64,000 nucleotides of DNA from Rufibacter tibetensis (GCF_001310085.1 NZ_CP012643.1:2835501-2899500), one strand, 5' to 3'. Counted from the first letter of the stretch, positions 50,019-60,484 are shown. Notes: generated from the letters alone by a model not told the origin. A program made the numbers and translations.

Positions 50019-51008
50019 ATGTCAATATTAGCCTTTCAAATGCCAGAGAAAGTCGTGATGGAGAAATCCGATGACTTTAATGGGCAATTTGAATTTAAGC
50101 CGCTAGAAAAGGGCTATGGTGTTACCATTGGGAATGCGCTGAGAAGAATTCTTCTCTCCTCACTGGAGGGATATGCCATCTCTAGCATCCGTGTTCCTAG
50201 TGTGCTCCATGAGTTCTCTACCATTGAAGGTGTGGTTGAAGATGTCTCTGAAATTATCCTGAACCTGAAAATGGTTCGGTTCAAGAAAATTGGTGACTTG
50301 GTTGATGATAAAATCACCGTTAGCATCAGCAAGCAAGATACCTTTACAGCCGGTGACATCAACAAGTTCTCTGGTTCTTTTCAGGTGTTAAACCCTGATC
50401 TGGTAATTTGCCACCTTGATCCTGAATCTTCTTTTGAAATAGAATTAACTATTCAAAAGGGTAGAGGATACGTTCCTGCTGAGGAAAACAGACCGGCAGA
50501 TCAGGTTTTCGGTCAAATCGCAATTGATGCTATCTTCACTCCTGTAAAGAATGTGAAATATAGCGTTGAAAACACGCGGGTTGAACAGAAGACTGACTAT
50601 GAGCGTCTTTTGCTTGAAATTACTACTGATGGATCTATCCACCCAGAAGATGCCTTAAAAGGTGCTGCCAATATTTTGATTCAGCACTTCATGCTATTCT
50701 CTGACAACACCATGACTTTTGAGACAGTGAAGCCTGAAGAGGAAGAAGCTGTTGATGAAGAAATGCTGCACATGAGAAAAGTTCTTAAGACTCCTCTGCA
50801 CGATATGGATTTATCTGTACGCGCTTACAACTGCTTGAAAGCAGCTGATATCAGAACCTTGGGTGATCTGGTGCAACTTGATCTTTCTGATATGATGAAA
50901 TTCCGTAACTTTGGAAAGAAATCATTGACAGAGTTAGAGAACTTGGTGCAAGAGAAAGGTCTTACCTTTGGCATGGATATCGCCAAATACAAATTAGAAG
51001 AAGATTAG
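50019..51008 (+). CDS. rpoA: RNA polymerase alpha subunit
   Basis: Encodes 329 residues. The N-terminal assembly domain includes [20 protein letters not shown]. The C-terminal domain, with the DNA- and activator-binding [20 protein letters not shown] and [12 protein letters not shown], is intact after an acidic linker. It follows rpsD and precedes rplQ, the usual alpha operon end. Confidence 0.99.
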   Translation: MSILAFQMPEKVVMEKSDDFNGQFEFKPLEKGYGVTIGNALRRILLSSLEGYAISSIRVPSVLHEFSTIEGVVEDVSEIILNLKMVRFKKIGDLVDDKITVSISKQDTFTAGDINKFSGSFQVLNPDLVICHLDPESSFEIELTIQKGRGYVPAEENRPADQVFGQIAIDAIFTPVKNVKYSVENTRVEQKTDYERLLLEITTDGSIHPEDALKGAANILIQHFMLFSDNTMTFETVKPEEEEAVDEEMLHMRKVLKTPLHDMDLSVRAYNCLKAADIRTLGDLVQLDLSDMMKFRNFGKKSLTELENLVQEKGLTFGMDIAKYKLEED

Positions 51009-51076
51009 TAATCCTACGGCATAATTCCCGATCCCGTAAAGGTTGATCGACGGTATGCACGTGCACAATCAAAATA

Positions 51077-51610
51077 ATGAGACACGGTAAAAAAATAAAT
51101 CACTTAGGTAGGACTGCTGCCCATCGTGCCGCTATGCTTTCTAACATGGCTGCCTCCCTTATTCTTCACAAGCGCTTAGTTACTACTGTTGCGAAAGCGA
51201 AAGCTCTTCGTAAATATGCTGAGCCTTTGTTGACTAAAGGTAAAAACGATACAACACACTCTCGTCGTACAGTTTTTGCTTACTTGCAAAGCAAAGAGGC
51301 GGTAAAAGAGTTGTTTGACGGCGTTGCTTCTAAAATTGCTAATCGTCCGGGTGGTTACACTCGTATTCTTAAAACAGGAACTCGTTTAGGTGACAACGCA
51401 GAGATGTGTATCATTGAACTTGTTGACTACAATGAGGATATGCTGACCACAACTGGAACTGCTACTGCTGGTAAAGCTAAAACCAGACGTCGTTCTTCAG
51501 GTAAGAAAAAAGATGATGCACAGACTACTACTGATGCTTCAACTTCTACTTCTGAAGGTACTGCAGCTACTGCAGCTACTGATTCAGCTGAAACTCCAAC
51601 TGCTGAATAA
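51077..51610 (+). CDS. rplQ: 50S ribosomal protein L17 with low-complexity tail
   Basis: Encodes 177 residues, against 127 in E. coli. The core ([20 protein letters not shown]) is normal to about residue 120. The remaining 55 residues are first basic ([13 protein letters not shown]), then Thr/Ala/Ser/Glu-rich, and probably disordered on the ribosome surface. A terminator follows directly, closing the ribosomal block. Confidence 0.97.
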   Translation: MRHGKKINHLGRTAAHRAAMLSNMAASLILHKRLVTTVAKAKALRKYAEPLLTKGKNDTTHSRRTVFAYLQSKEAVKELFDGVASKIANRPGGYTRILKTGTRLGDNAEMCIIELVDYNEDMLTTTGTATAGKAKTRRRSSGKKKDDAQTTTDASTSTSEGTAATAATDSAETPTAE

Positions 51611-51630
51611 TAAGAATGTAATAATTAATG

Positions 51631-51662
51631 AAAAGGGATACGAGATTACTCGTATCCCTTTT
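51631..51662 (+). terminator. Terminator after rplQ
   Basis: AAAAGGGATACGAG (51631-51644) pairs perfectly with CTCGTATCCCTTTT (51649-51662), followed by TTTTATTTTT. A TATTTTTG box for carA (51664-51671) overlaps the T-tail. Confidence 0.92.
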
Positions 51663-51688
51663 TTATTTTTGCCACATATCTAATTCAA

Positions 51689-52801
51689 ATGAAGCTTCAC
51701 ACAACAACTGATGCAGTATTGGTGCTGGAAGACGGCACTGTATTCCGGGGGAAAAGTCTCGGTAGAATAGGAACCACCGGCGGAGAGGTCTGCTTTAACA
51801 CGGGTATGACCGGGTATCAGGAGATTTTCACTGATCCTTCCTATTATGGTCAGATTGTAATTACTACTGTTTCACACGTGGGTAATTATGGTGTGCAGCC
51901 GGAGGAAGTTGAATCTGGGAATATCCAGATCAAAGGGTTGGTGTGTAAAGAGTTTTCGCATCATTTTTCCAGAAAGACTGCTGAAGGGTCTTTACAGGAG
52001 TACTTCGAGAAAGCAGGCATTGTAGGTATCTGTGAAATTGATACCCGTGAACTGGTTAGATATGTTAGAGACAAAGGAGTTATGAATGCTATCATTTCTT
52101 CTGATTCAACTGACATAGATGACTTGAAGGAGAAACTCAAGGAGGTTCCTTCTATGGCTGGTTTAGAGCTTTCTTCTAAAGTGACTACCCTTGAGCAGTA
52201 TGACCTTCCTGTTACTGAAACTAGATTCAAAGTAGCGGTTCTTGACCTTGGGGTGAAGCGCAATATTTTGAATAACCTTACCAGCAGAGGATGCGAGTGC
52301 CGGGTATTCCCTTATGGTACTACCTTTGAGGAAATGGAAGAATGGGGTCCAGATGGGTACTTTATCTCTAACGGCCCTGGTGATCCTGCTGTAACGTTTG
52401 AGGCGGTAAAGAGCGTAGAGCAAATTCTGGCTATAGAGAAACCTATGTTTGGTATTTGTATGGGACACCAGATTTTAGCGCAGGCAAATGGCATCCCTAC
52501 CTACAAAATGCACAACGGCCACCGTGGTCTTAACCATCCGGTGAAGAACCTGATCACAGGTAAAAGCGAAATCACTTCGCAGAATCATGGTTTTGCAGTT
52601 GATGCTGATGCGGTGAGAAATAACCCTAATGTAGAGATTACGCACATTAACCTGAATGATAATACCGTAGAAGGTATTAGAATTAAAAACAAACCAGCCT
52701 TCTCTGTGCAGTACCACCCTGAGTCTTCCCCGGGACCTCATGATTCTGAGTACCTGTTTGACCTCTTTGTGGAAATGCTGGAGAAAGAAAAGAATTCCTA
52801 A
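51689..52801 (+). CDS. carA: Carbamoyl-phosphate synthase small (glutaminase) subunit
   Basis: Encodes 370 residues. It hydrolyses glutamine and passes ammonia to CarB for arginine and pyrimidine synthesis. The N-terminal domain (GEVCFNTGMTGYQEIFTDPS) and the class I glutaminase domain are complete, with nucleophile Cys in FGICMGHQ and the His/Glu pair in QYHPESSPGP. carB is not adjacent; enolase follows 15 bases later, so carA and eno may be cotranscribed. Confidence 0.98.
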   Translation: MKLHTTTDAVLVLEDGTVFRGKSLGRIGTTGGEVCFNTGMTGYQEIFTDPSYYGQIVITTVSHVGNYGVQPEEVESGNIQIKGLVCKEFSHHFSRKTAEGSLQEYFEKAGIVGICEIDTRELVRYVRDKGVMNAIISSDSTDIDDLKEKLKEVPSMAGLELSSKVTTLEQYDLPVTETRFKVAVLDLGVKRNILNNLTSRGCECRVFPYGTTFEEMEEWGPDGYFISNGPGDPAVTFEAVKSVEQILAIEKPMFGICMGHQILAQANGIPTYKMHNGHRGLNHPVKNLITGKSEITSQNHGFAVDADAVRNNPNVEITHINLNDNTVEGIRIKNKPAFSVQYHPESSPGPHDSEYLFDLFVEMLEKEKNS

Positions 52802-52810
52802 TCAAAATAG

Positions 52811-54094
<1,284 letters not shown>

Positions 54095-54121
54095 TTTGTC
54101 CAAGAACCTTCAAAGCATGAG

Positions 54122-54164
54122 TTCATTTTAGGTTTGTTTTATACAAAACAGGACTAAAAATGAA
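54122..54164 (+). terminator. Terminator after eno (palindrome family member)
   Basis: TTCATTTTAG-GTTTGTTTT (54122-54140) pairs with AAAACAGGACTAAAAATGAA (54145-54164) with a one-base bulge and a G-T pair. Its core TTTAG...CCTGTTTT/AAAACAGG...CTAAA matches other palindromes in the window. Confidence 0.7.
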
Positions 54165-54185
54165 TTTGAAGATTTGATTAGCTTC

Positions 54186-54212
54186 TTGTGCAGATACCTT
54201 CTGGAAACTTTG
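54186..54212 (+). promoter_or_regulatory. Candidate promoter for divIC
   Basis: TTG (54186-54188) and AACTTTG (54206-54212) form a near-consensus pair, although the spacing (17) is short. The transcript would begin close to the hairpin described next. Confidence 0.5.
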
Positions 54213-54219
54213 TACATTC

Positions 54220-54247
54220 ATGGCGGCAAGACAGCACTTGCCGCCAT
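54220..54247 (+). promoter_or_regulatory. Leader hairpin just upstream of divIC
   Basis: ATGGCGGCAAG (54220-54230) pairs perfectly with CTTGCCGCCAT (54237-54247) around ACAGCA, followed by TTTTATTTT and, 12 bases later, the ATG. It looks like an intrinsic terminator but lies at the very front of the gene, so it may be an attenuator or a 5' stabilising hairpin. Confidence 0.7.
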
Positions 54248-54259
54248 TTTTATTTTACC

Positions 54260-54565
54260 ATGTTAGCACGCGTACCTAAATTCTTCCGGAACTTCTATTT
54301 CATGACTGGGCTAGCCTTTATGGCCTGGATGTTCTTCTTTGACTCTAATGACTTCATCACCCAATTCCAGACCAGCCGCAAACTGACCATTTTGGAAGAG
54401 GAGCGTGATTATTACTTGGAGAAGATTGCCGAAGTACAGAAAGACCGTAAGGAACTGATGAGTAACCCAGAACTTTTGGAGAAGTTTGCCCGTGAGAAAT
54501 ACCTTATGAAGAAACCTACCGAAGAGCTTTACCTTATTGTAGTGAAGGACGAAGAAGAGAAATAA
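54260..54565 (+). CDS. DivIC/FtsB-like septum formation protein
   Basis: Encodes 101 residues from ATG 54260 (MLARVPKFFRNFYFMTGLAF). A longer frame would include the leader hairpin in the coding region. A single membrane helix (about 12-28) is followed by a coiled coil (about 38-70) and the short FAREKYLMKKPTEELYLIV segment typical of the DivIC/FtsB family. It acts in the divisome with FtsL/FtsQ-type partners. Location after enolase is common for this family in many bacteria. Confidence 0.88.
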   Translation: MLARVPKFFRNFYFMTGLAFMAWMFFFDSNDFITQFQTSRKLTILEEERDYYLEKIAEVQKDRKELMSNPELLEKFAREKYLMKKPTEELYLIVVKDEEEK

Positions 54566-54577
54566 ACTTCTATCCTT

Positions 54578-54634
54578 CCCATAAAAGCAGAACGCGCAGC
54601 CCTTTCAAGGAGCTGCGCGTTCTGCTTTTATGGG
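54578..54634. terminator. Bidirectional terminator with perfect 23-bp stem
   Basis: Bases 54578-54600 are the exact reverse complement of 54612-54634, with an 11-base loop. Outer part CCCATAAAAGCAG, inner part GC-rich. It separates the converging divIC-like and hscA-like genes. Confidence 0.93.
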
Positions 54635-54679
54635 ATATCTGTTTTAGAACTGTTTTATCTGAACAGCCCTAAAATGAAT

Positions 54680-56539
54680 CTATTCAATTTTTTTACCTGT
54701 CATTGCTTTTTTGATGGAAATCTGCATCACGCGCTCTGCAAAGGGACTGGTCTGCTCTTCCAGCACATCTACAGCTTTCAGGATAGTGTCTTTGTCTCCG
54801 GAAGGCAGTACATCTTTTAAATGCTGCACATTCTGACGGGTAAGGTCAATCTCTTCCTGTGTTAAATGCTCGCCATTCTTCTCCAGGAAACGCTCTACCT
54901 GGTAAATCATCTGCTCAGCGGTGGTACGGGCCTCAATGACCATGCGGGTAGAAACATCTTCGCGGGCGTGAGTGATGGAGTCCATCAGCATTTGCTCCAC
55001 CTGCTCATCGGTAAGGCCGTACTGTGGCTTCACTTCCACTTCCTGCCGCACGCCAGACCGCAGTTCAATGGCCTCTACTTTCAAGATACCATCGGCGTTC
55101 AGGATGAAGTTCACGTCGACCTTCGGGAAACCGGCAGGCATAGCTGGAATTCCTTTCAGGTCGAACTCTGCCAGTTTACGGTTTTCTTTCACCACATCGC
55201 GCTCGCCCTGGTACACTGAGATTTTCATGTTTACTTGGCCGTCCACCGAAGTGGTGTACTGCCTACCTGCTTTGGTAGGTATTTTGGAGTTACGCGGAAT
55301 GATGGAATCCATTAAGCCGCCCATGGTTTCAATGCCTAAGGTAAGCGGAGTCACATCTAGCAACAGGATGTCTTTGCGATTGCCGGCCAGCACATCGGCT
55401 TGGATGGCGGCACCAAGGGCCACTACTTCATCAGGATTCAGCGAGTTGTTGGCAGGCTTCCCGAAGAAATCAGACACGGTCTGGTACACCAAAGGTACGC
55501 GGGTTGAACCACCTACCATGATTACCGTGTCAATCTGCTCGGGCTGCATGCCGGCGTCTTTCAGCGCCATCTGGCAGGACGCCATGGTACGGTCTACAAT
55601 AGGCGTGATCAGGGTCTCAAAAGTGTGGCGGTCCAGTTTCAGCTCAATGCCGTTCAGGTCAGATTTGAATTTGTCCTGGCTACTTAGCATCTTCTTTGCC
55701 TCCTCGGCTTTCAGGCGAAGGGCTTGGGCGGCGTTTGCATCTTGAGTAGCCAGATCAGCAAGTAAACGATTTTGCAGGCTCCAGTAAGTAATGATTTCGC
55801 GGTCCAGGTCATCACCACCCAAATATGTGTCCCCATTGGTGGATAAAACCTCAAAGATGCCTTGGTGGATGCGCAGAATGGAAATATCAAAGGTTCCGCC
55901 CCCTAAGTCATACACAGCAATGGTGCGCTCCTCAGTTTGGTCCAACCCAATGCCATATGCCAGAGAAGCCGCTGTGGGCTCGTTCACAATGCGCAATACT
56001 TCCAAACCAGCCAGTTTACCGGCATCACGGGTAGCTTGGCGCTGAGAGTCGTTAAAGTAGGCAGGAACGGTAATCACGGCGCGGTTCACCGGTGTTTTCA
56101 GGGCATGCTCGGCGCGGGCGCGAAGTTCCTTCAGAATCTCAGCCGATAACTCAATAGGAGAGTAGAACTTATCCTGCACCCTGATCTTCACCAACCCTTC
56201 TGAGTTATCATCTATGATCTTATACCCGTAGGCTTCTTTGTGTTCGCCCAAATCCTGGTAAGACTTGCCCAGTAACCGCTTCACGGAGTAGATGGTGTTG
56301 GCGGGATCTGTGATTAAGTGCTCCTTGGCGGCATCGCCCACCAAAACCTCTCCGTTTTGGGAGAAGTGTATCACTGATGGGACAATGGTTCCAAATCCTT
56401 GGTCATTGATGGCAATGGGAACATGGTCCTCAGGGTGCATGTACGCTACCAGACTATTGGTGGTGCCCAGGTCAATACCCACAATCACCTCTTCCTTTTG
56501 GATAGAAGCTGTGGTAAGATTTATCGCTATTTTAGCCAT
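54680..56539 (-). CDS. hscA: Hsp70-family chaperone, HscA-like
   Basis: Encodes 619 residues from ATG 56537-56539 (MAKIAINLTTASIQKEE). The ATPase domain has GIDLGTTNSLVAYM, NEPTAASLAYG and YDLGGGTFDISIL. The substrate-binding domain starts DVTPLTLGIETMGG, and the helical lid ends without the long disordered EEVD-like tail of DnaK. Length and tail are as in HscA, which with HscB helps transfer Fe-S clusters from IscU. No isc gene is adjacent, so the HscA reading rests on sequence character, and a second DnaK-like chaperone is an alternative. Confidence 0.85.
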   Translation of the reverse strand: MAKIAINLTTASIQKEEVIVGIDLGTTNSLVAYMHPEDHVPIAINDQGFGTIVPSVIHFSQNGEVLVGDAAKEHLITDPANTIYSVKRLLGKSYQDLGEHKEAYGYKIIDDNSEGLVKIRVQDKFYSPIELSAEILKELRARAEHALKTPVNRAVITVPAYFNDSQRQATRDAGKLAGLEVLRIVNEPTAASLAYGIGLDQTEERTIAVYDLGGGTFDISILRIHQGIFEVLSTNGDTYLGGDDLDREIITYWSLQNRLLADLATQDANAAQALRLKAEEAKKMLSSQDKFKSDLNGIELKLDRHTFETLITPIVDRTMASCQMALKDAGMQPEQIDTVIMVGGSTRVPLVYQTVSDFFGKPANNSLNPDEVVALGAAIQADVLAGNRKDILLLDVTPLTLGIETMGGLMDSIIPRNSKIPTKAGRQYTTSVDGQVNMKISVYQGERDVVKENRKLAEFDLKGIPAMPAGFPKVDVNFILNADGILKVEAIELRSGVRQEVEVKPQYGLTDEQVEQMLMDSITHAREDVSTRMVIEARTTAEQMIYQVERFLEKNGEHLTQEEIDLTRQNVQHLKDVLPSGDKDTILKAVDVLEEQTSPFAERVMQISIKKAMTGKKIE

Positions 56540-56671
56540 GCTGTCAGGTTTAGTGCCGCGCGTCGCCGCGCTCTTCCGCAAAAGTACGAAGAAATAGGCT
56601 GTTTAGGGTTTACGGTTTCCTGCGGGATAGGTAGAGAAAGATTGAAGCCATTTCTGGAGTTCAGGTAATGC

Positions 56672-56707
56672 GTTTTTAGGCTGATTTTTAGAAAGTGAGC
56701 CTAAAAC
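56672..56707. repeat. Palindrome of the TTTAGGCT family
   Basis: TTTTTAGGCT and AGCCTAAAA arms around TTTTTAGAAAG, in the gene-free stretch 56540-56979 upstream of hscA. It is not immediately behind a gene end in either direction, so a simple terminator role is less clear. Confidence 0.6.
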
Positions 56708-56794
56708 TGAATAAAGGGGAGTAATAATACTGAGATTGGTCTCAGAATTATTCCGCTGAAGGTAATCATCGCTTTGATAAAGTATTCTTCGCTG

Positions 56795-56906
56795 GCGCGA
56801 GCCTCCGGCTCGTGTCCGCACGTATTCCTGATTCCATTTTAACAGATTGCTTCATCCAGCTATCAATTTTTAGTTATGCGTTTGGACACGAGTCGGAGGC
56901 TCGCGC
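56795..56906. repeat. REPIN-like inverted repeat pair
   Basis: The 23 bases at 56795-56817 (GCGCGAGCCTCCGGCTCGTG onward) and at 56884-56906 are reverse complements with one mismatch. Each arm is itself a small palindrome (GAGCCTCCGGCTC; GAGTCGGAGGCTC). The 66-base middle is AT-rich. The structure resembles REP doublets (REPINs) mobilised by RAYT transposases, or a very small MITE. No transposase is in the window. Confidence 0.7.
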
Positions 56907-56910
56907 AAAT

Positions 56911-56950
56911 CCGTTTAGAGCCTGTTCTTCTGAAAGCAGGCTCTTAACGG
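56911..56950 (-). repeat. Palindrome of the TTTAGAGCCTG family, terminator position
   Basis: CCGTTTAGAGCCTG (56911-56924) pairs with CAGGCTCTTAACGG (56937-56950) with one mismatch around TTCTTCTGAAAG. It lies 30 bases downstream of the truncated tldE on the minus strand and 4 bases from the REPIN-like element. Confidence 0.75.
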
Positions 56951-56979
56951 ATGTAAAAGGGAGATGCTGTAGAAGTTAC

Positions 56980-57870
56980 TTACACAGCGTCAGACAAACT
57001 ACTGAAGGTGAAGTCACGAATTTTGAGGGGAGGCAGCAGGTAGTTGTTGTTGGACTCTCCGCTGACGGTTCGCTCGCTTTTTCCCATGGCTTCCAGATTG
57101 TTCAGCATGATAATAGGGCTTTCATTGAAGCGGAAATTCTTGACAGTATGCTTGATTCTGCCGTTCTCAATGTAGAAGGTTCCGTCCCAGGTGAGGCCGG
57201 TGAGCAGGAGCGTTTGCGGGTCTACGGACCTGATGTACCATAGGCGCGTCACCAGAATACCTTTCTGCGTGCCTTTGATGAGGTCATCTAAGCTTTGGGT
57301 ACCGCCCTGCATGATAGCCGAGTTAGGGAAAGGCAGCGGGTTGGTTTTCTTCTGCTGTGCCCAATACCTGGACGTAGGTATCTGCTTCACCACGCCTTTG
57401 TCAATCCATGTCACTTTGTTCAGGGCCTGGCCGTCGCCCGCCCAGGGAGAAGTGGGCAGTTCCGGATGGGTAGGGTCTGAGTAGATGGTCACCCGCTCAT
57501 CAACCAATTTCTGACCTACCTTGTTTCCGCCGCCGGGTTTGCTCAGGAAGCTTCGGCCCTCATCTGCGGAGCGGGCATCCATCCCGAAGAACAGGTTCTC
57601 CAGCATCACGGCTACCGCAGCAGGTTCCAGAATCACGGTGTACTTGCCAGGCTCCAAAGCTTTGGCGTTCATAGACCCAGTGGCTTTATTTACCGCAATA
57701 TTGGAGACGGTGGCAGTATCTAGTTTAGAAACATCATTGAAGTCTCTTGACAAGTAGCCAGAGCCGGTGCCGACAGGTGTGCGCACGGTGAGCAAAAAAT
57801 CTCTTTGAGCAAGGAACCTGGGGTTATGTTCAAGCTGGAACAGGAGGTTGTTTTTCGACATAGGGGACAC
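56980..57870 (-). pseudogene. N-terminally truncated TldD/PmbA (TldE-type) protein
   Basis: An intact frame of 296 residues that covers only the C-terminal part of a family normally about 430-450 residues long. Recognisable blocks are LTVRTPVGTGSGYLSRDFND, LEPGKYTVILEPAAVAVML, MDARSADEGRSFLSKPGGG, KGILVTRLWYIRSVDPQTLL and FRFNESPIIMLNN. The first 25 residues do not look like the family. About 150-200 N-terminal residues are missing, and 57871-58068 shows no remnant of them. TldE-type proteins lack the metal site and work with TldD as a heterodimeric protease. The fragment is probably non-functional, though an expressed shortened form cannot be excluded. Repeats flank it. Confidence 0.7.
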
Positions 57871-57896
57871 CTATCGTAGAGCTGTCCTCTATGGGA

Positions 57897-57934
57897 GCTT
57901 TAGGCCTTGTTTCACCAAATCAGCCTTAAAAACA
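57897..57934. repeat. Degenerate palindrome of the TTTAGGCC family
   Basis: TTTAGGCCTTGTTTC and AATCAGCCTTAAA arms pair imperfectly. It lies just upstream of the truncated tldE frame, in the 198-base gap before the helical-repeat gene. Confidence 0.45.
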
Positions 57935-58068
57935 CCTTGCAGCTAAAAGAAATTACTGTAGAAGGCAACCCATCAAGTAGCTACTGCATCTTGAAGATAA
58001 ATACCTCCTCCAACCAATTTTCTGGAATGGATTTTGCCTTTAGCTGAATATCAGGAAATTCTAATATT

Positions 58069-60426
58069 ATGAAAGCACACCTACTTTCGCTTCTGTTGGT
58101 TTCGCTGCTCTTGTTGTGTGGAAAGGCCAGCGCCCAGTCCAAGGTTTTGTATGACCAAAGCAGGCTGGAAACTATTGCCATCTCCAGTTTTACTAACCCA
58201 GAGCTTAGCAGACTGGTGCAGGAGTTAGGGCGGGACAACCACCATAGATCTGGAAAACTGGTGTTACCGGTGCAGTTTGAGTTGCAGGAAAAAATAACCC
58301 GTGACGGAGATCAATTACTGCTGGCCGCCTCCATCAAGAACGTGCAGGTGCGGGAGCAGGTGTTCTTCCAGGACTTTGACGTAGCCGATGCCTTGACGCC
58401 TTCTGTGGTACATGCCAAAGTAGAGTTGCTGGGGAAAGAGGACAAAGTGTTGCAGGTTTTTGATGTGTCAGGCAAAGCCATCAAATATGACGTGGCTACT
58501 TTTCTGGTACAGACCTCGGTGAAAGATACGTCAGCCTTCACCGGCTTTAAACTACGGGTGGTGGAGAGAAAGCTCGGTTTCTCAGGCGAAAACCAAACTG
58601 CTTTGCAGACCCGCCTTTCCCTGATCAACCGCTATTATGCCGCCGATGCCCGGTTGGCGCAACTGACGCGTGAGCTGCAAACCATCAACCCGAATGACCT
58701 TGACCGCCTGGAGCTACAGATGACCCGCCTGACAGACCTGGAACGGGAATTGGACCACTTGTACGACAACCGATTGGACCGGGAATTGGAGCTGAACCGA
58801 CGTGACCCGGTGCAACTGCGCCGCCGGGTGAAAGACCTGAACTATGCTTTCAAGGAGCGCCGTGTGGCCTTAGACCAGATGTGGGCGCGCTTGCCTGAGA
58901 TTTATTACAACCGGGGATTGGAGCTGGCCATGAACGGAAATGCCGGGGGTGGCCGCGAATTTTTTGAACGCTCCCTGAAGGCCAACCCGGCCTTCGCGCC
59001 CGCGCATTTACAAATAGCTCGGCTTGATTTTAAGGCCGGTTTTCTGAAAGAAGCCGGGCAACGCACCCGTGATCTGCTGAACCGTATGCAGGTAGACCCA
59101 GAGACTTACCGGTTTGGGCAGGAGCTGGCGCTGGATATCCAGAACGAGTACGTGCACAACGGCGAGAGCTTCAACAACCAGGGTAAATACAGCCAGGCCC
59201 TGCAGCAGTTTGAAGAAGCCCGCGATTTCTGCCGGGGCATCTCCAGCCTAAAATGCCGGCCTGATTTGTGGGAGGAAGGAATCGCCTTCGCCAAAAACGG
59301 TATCTACGACAACCTCCTACAAGATGGCAAGCAAGCCCTACACCAAAAGAACCTAGCTCAGGCCGAAAAGCTTGCCAAAGAAGCCCAGAAGTACGCTCGC
59401 AACAACAAAACTGCCATTGACTCAGACGCCGCCGCCACTTCTCTGCTGCGCGATGTGCAGCAGCAAGTCTACCAAGGCCTAATGGCCGACGGACGCAAAG
59501 CCCTGCAGCAAAAGCAGTACAATGCCGCCTTGCAGGCGTTTGATAAAGGGAAAAACCTGGCCAGTGACTTCGGCTTGGCTCCTCAGTCCGATGCCGATCA
59601 ACTACTCCGCCAGGCAGCCCGGCCCGTCATCATGGAGAAGATTGCCGAAGGTCAGTTGCAAGCCAACGCAAATAAACTGCCTCAAGCCCGGTCTTCGGCG
59701 GCAGAAGTAACCAACCTGCAAATCCGGTACGGCCTGGTGAACGATAAAGAATTAGATGGAAAGTTCAGAACTTTGAGCCAAGGCATTTTCTCCCAGGAGT
59801 GCGCCAACGCCCAGGCAGAGTATGACCAGCACTACCAGCAAGCCCTGCAGCTCAGCAGTGAGCGCAAATTTGCCCAAGCCGCGGCTGAGTTAGACAAAGC
59901 GCTGGCCTCCTCGAAAGGCAACGGCGGTTGCGCTATCTCCTCGGCTACCGCCGAGGTAGAATTGACCCGTATTGATGCTCCCGCCCATTACCAAGAGTTG
60001 CTGCAGAAAACCAATGCCTTCATAAGCCAGAACAACATGGGCAGCGCCGTAAAGGTGTACGTAGAAGCAGTCCAGCACTTTGAAGCCGCTGAGGTAGGAC
60101 GTTTCGGTTTAGGCCACGAGTCTTTGCTTGCTTTTGCGCTGGACCATGAGAACAAAGCCTTTATCGCTGAAGTAGCCAAATATGCCGCCACGACCGGAGA
60201 TGCCACCGGAGCAATAGATTTAGTAAAACGGCTGGTTTTCAAAAACTACACCAAATACAATCTGAACCAACTGCAGGAACAGATTGGTGAGCAACTAGCC
60301 ACCGTAGATGCTCAAGCTAATCCTAAAGCAGACTACAAGCAACTGGCCAACATGTACACCGGTGGTTCTAAAGATTTGAAAAAGCTGAATAAGGCATATC
60401 AGAAACAATTCAAGAAACTGACCTAA
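58069..60426 (+). CDS. Large secreted helical-repeat (TPR-like) protein
   Basis: Encodes 785 residues. A clear signal peptide ends KASAQ (about residue 23). Residues 40-180 form a beta-rich domain. Residues 190-290 are charged and coiled-coil-like (LDRLELQMTRLTDLERELD). From about 280 to the end there are repeated helical pairs with TPR character, e.g. YYNRGLELAMNGNAGGGREF, QGKYSQALQQFEEARDFCRG, QKQYNAALQAFDKGKNLA and ERKFAQAAAELDKAL. It is probably periplasmic or surface-attached and acts as a protein-binding scaffold. No catalytic motif is seen and no specific function is proposed. GC is higher than in the ribosomal block. The gene stands alone. Confidence 0.8.
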   Translation: MKAHLLSLLLVSLLLLCGKASAQSKVLYDQSRLETIAISSFTNPELSRLVQELGRDNHHRSGKLVLPVQFELQEKITRDGDQLLLAASIKNVQVREQVFFQDFDVADALTPSVVHAKVELLGKEDKVLQVFDVSGKAIKYDVATFLVQTSVKDTSAFTGFKLRVVERKLGFSGENQTALQTRLSLINRYYAADARLAQLTRELQTINPNDLDRLELQMTRLTDLERELDHLYDNRLDRELELNRRDPVQLRRRVKDLNYAFKERRVALDQMWARLPEIYYNRGLELAMNGNAGGGREFFERSLKANPAFAPAHLQIARLDFKAGFLKEAGQRTRDLLNRMQVDPETYRFGQELALDIQNEYVHNGESFNNQGKYSQALQQFEEARDFCRGISSLKCRPDLWEEGIAFAKNGIYDNLLQDGKQALHQKNLAQAEKLAKEAQKYARNNKTAIDSDAAATSLLRDVQQQVYQGLMADGRKALQQKQYNAALQAFDKGKNLASDFGLAPQSDADQLLRQAARPVIMEKIAEGQLQANANKLPQARSSAAEVTNLQIRYGLVNDKELDGKFRTLSQGIFSQECANAQAEYDQHYQQALQLSSERKFAQAAAELDKALASSKGNGGCAISSATAEVELTRIDAPAHYQELLQKTNAFISQNNMGSAVKVYVEAVQHFEAAEVGRFGLGHESLLAFALDHENKAFIAEVAKYAATTGDATGAIDLVKRLVFKNYTKYNLNQLQEQIGEQLATVDAQANPKADYKQLANMYTGGSKDLKKLNKAYQKQFKKLT

Positions 60427-60444
60427 TCTGGTGGTGCCTCTTAT

Positions 60445-60484
60445 AGCAAAGCCCCTCTCCTGCACTAGGGGAGGGATTTCGCTT
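60445..60484 (+). terminator. Imperfect hairpin after the helical-repeat gene
   Basis: AGCAAAGCCCCTCTCC and GGGGAGGGATTTCGCT pair with small bulges; no strong T-run follows. Weak terminator candidate. Confidence 0.45.

Noticed and set aside
54972-55745. 257-codon open frame on the plus strand opposite the hscA-like gene
   Set aside because: It is antisense to a well-conserved Hsp70 gene, has no recognisable domain and is explained by the codon composition of the real gene.
56812-57243. 143-codon plus-strand frame starting in the REPIN-like element
   Set aside because: It is mostly antisense to the truncated tldE frame and has no family resemblance.
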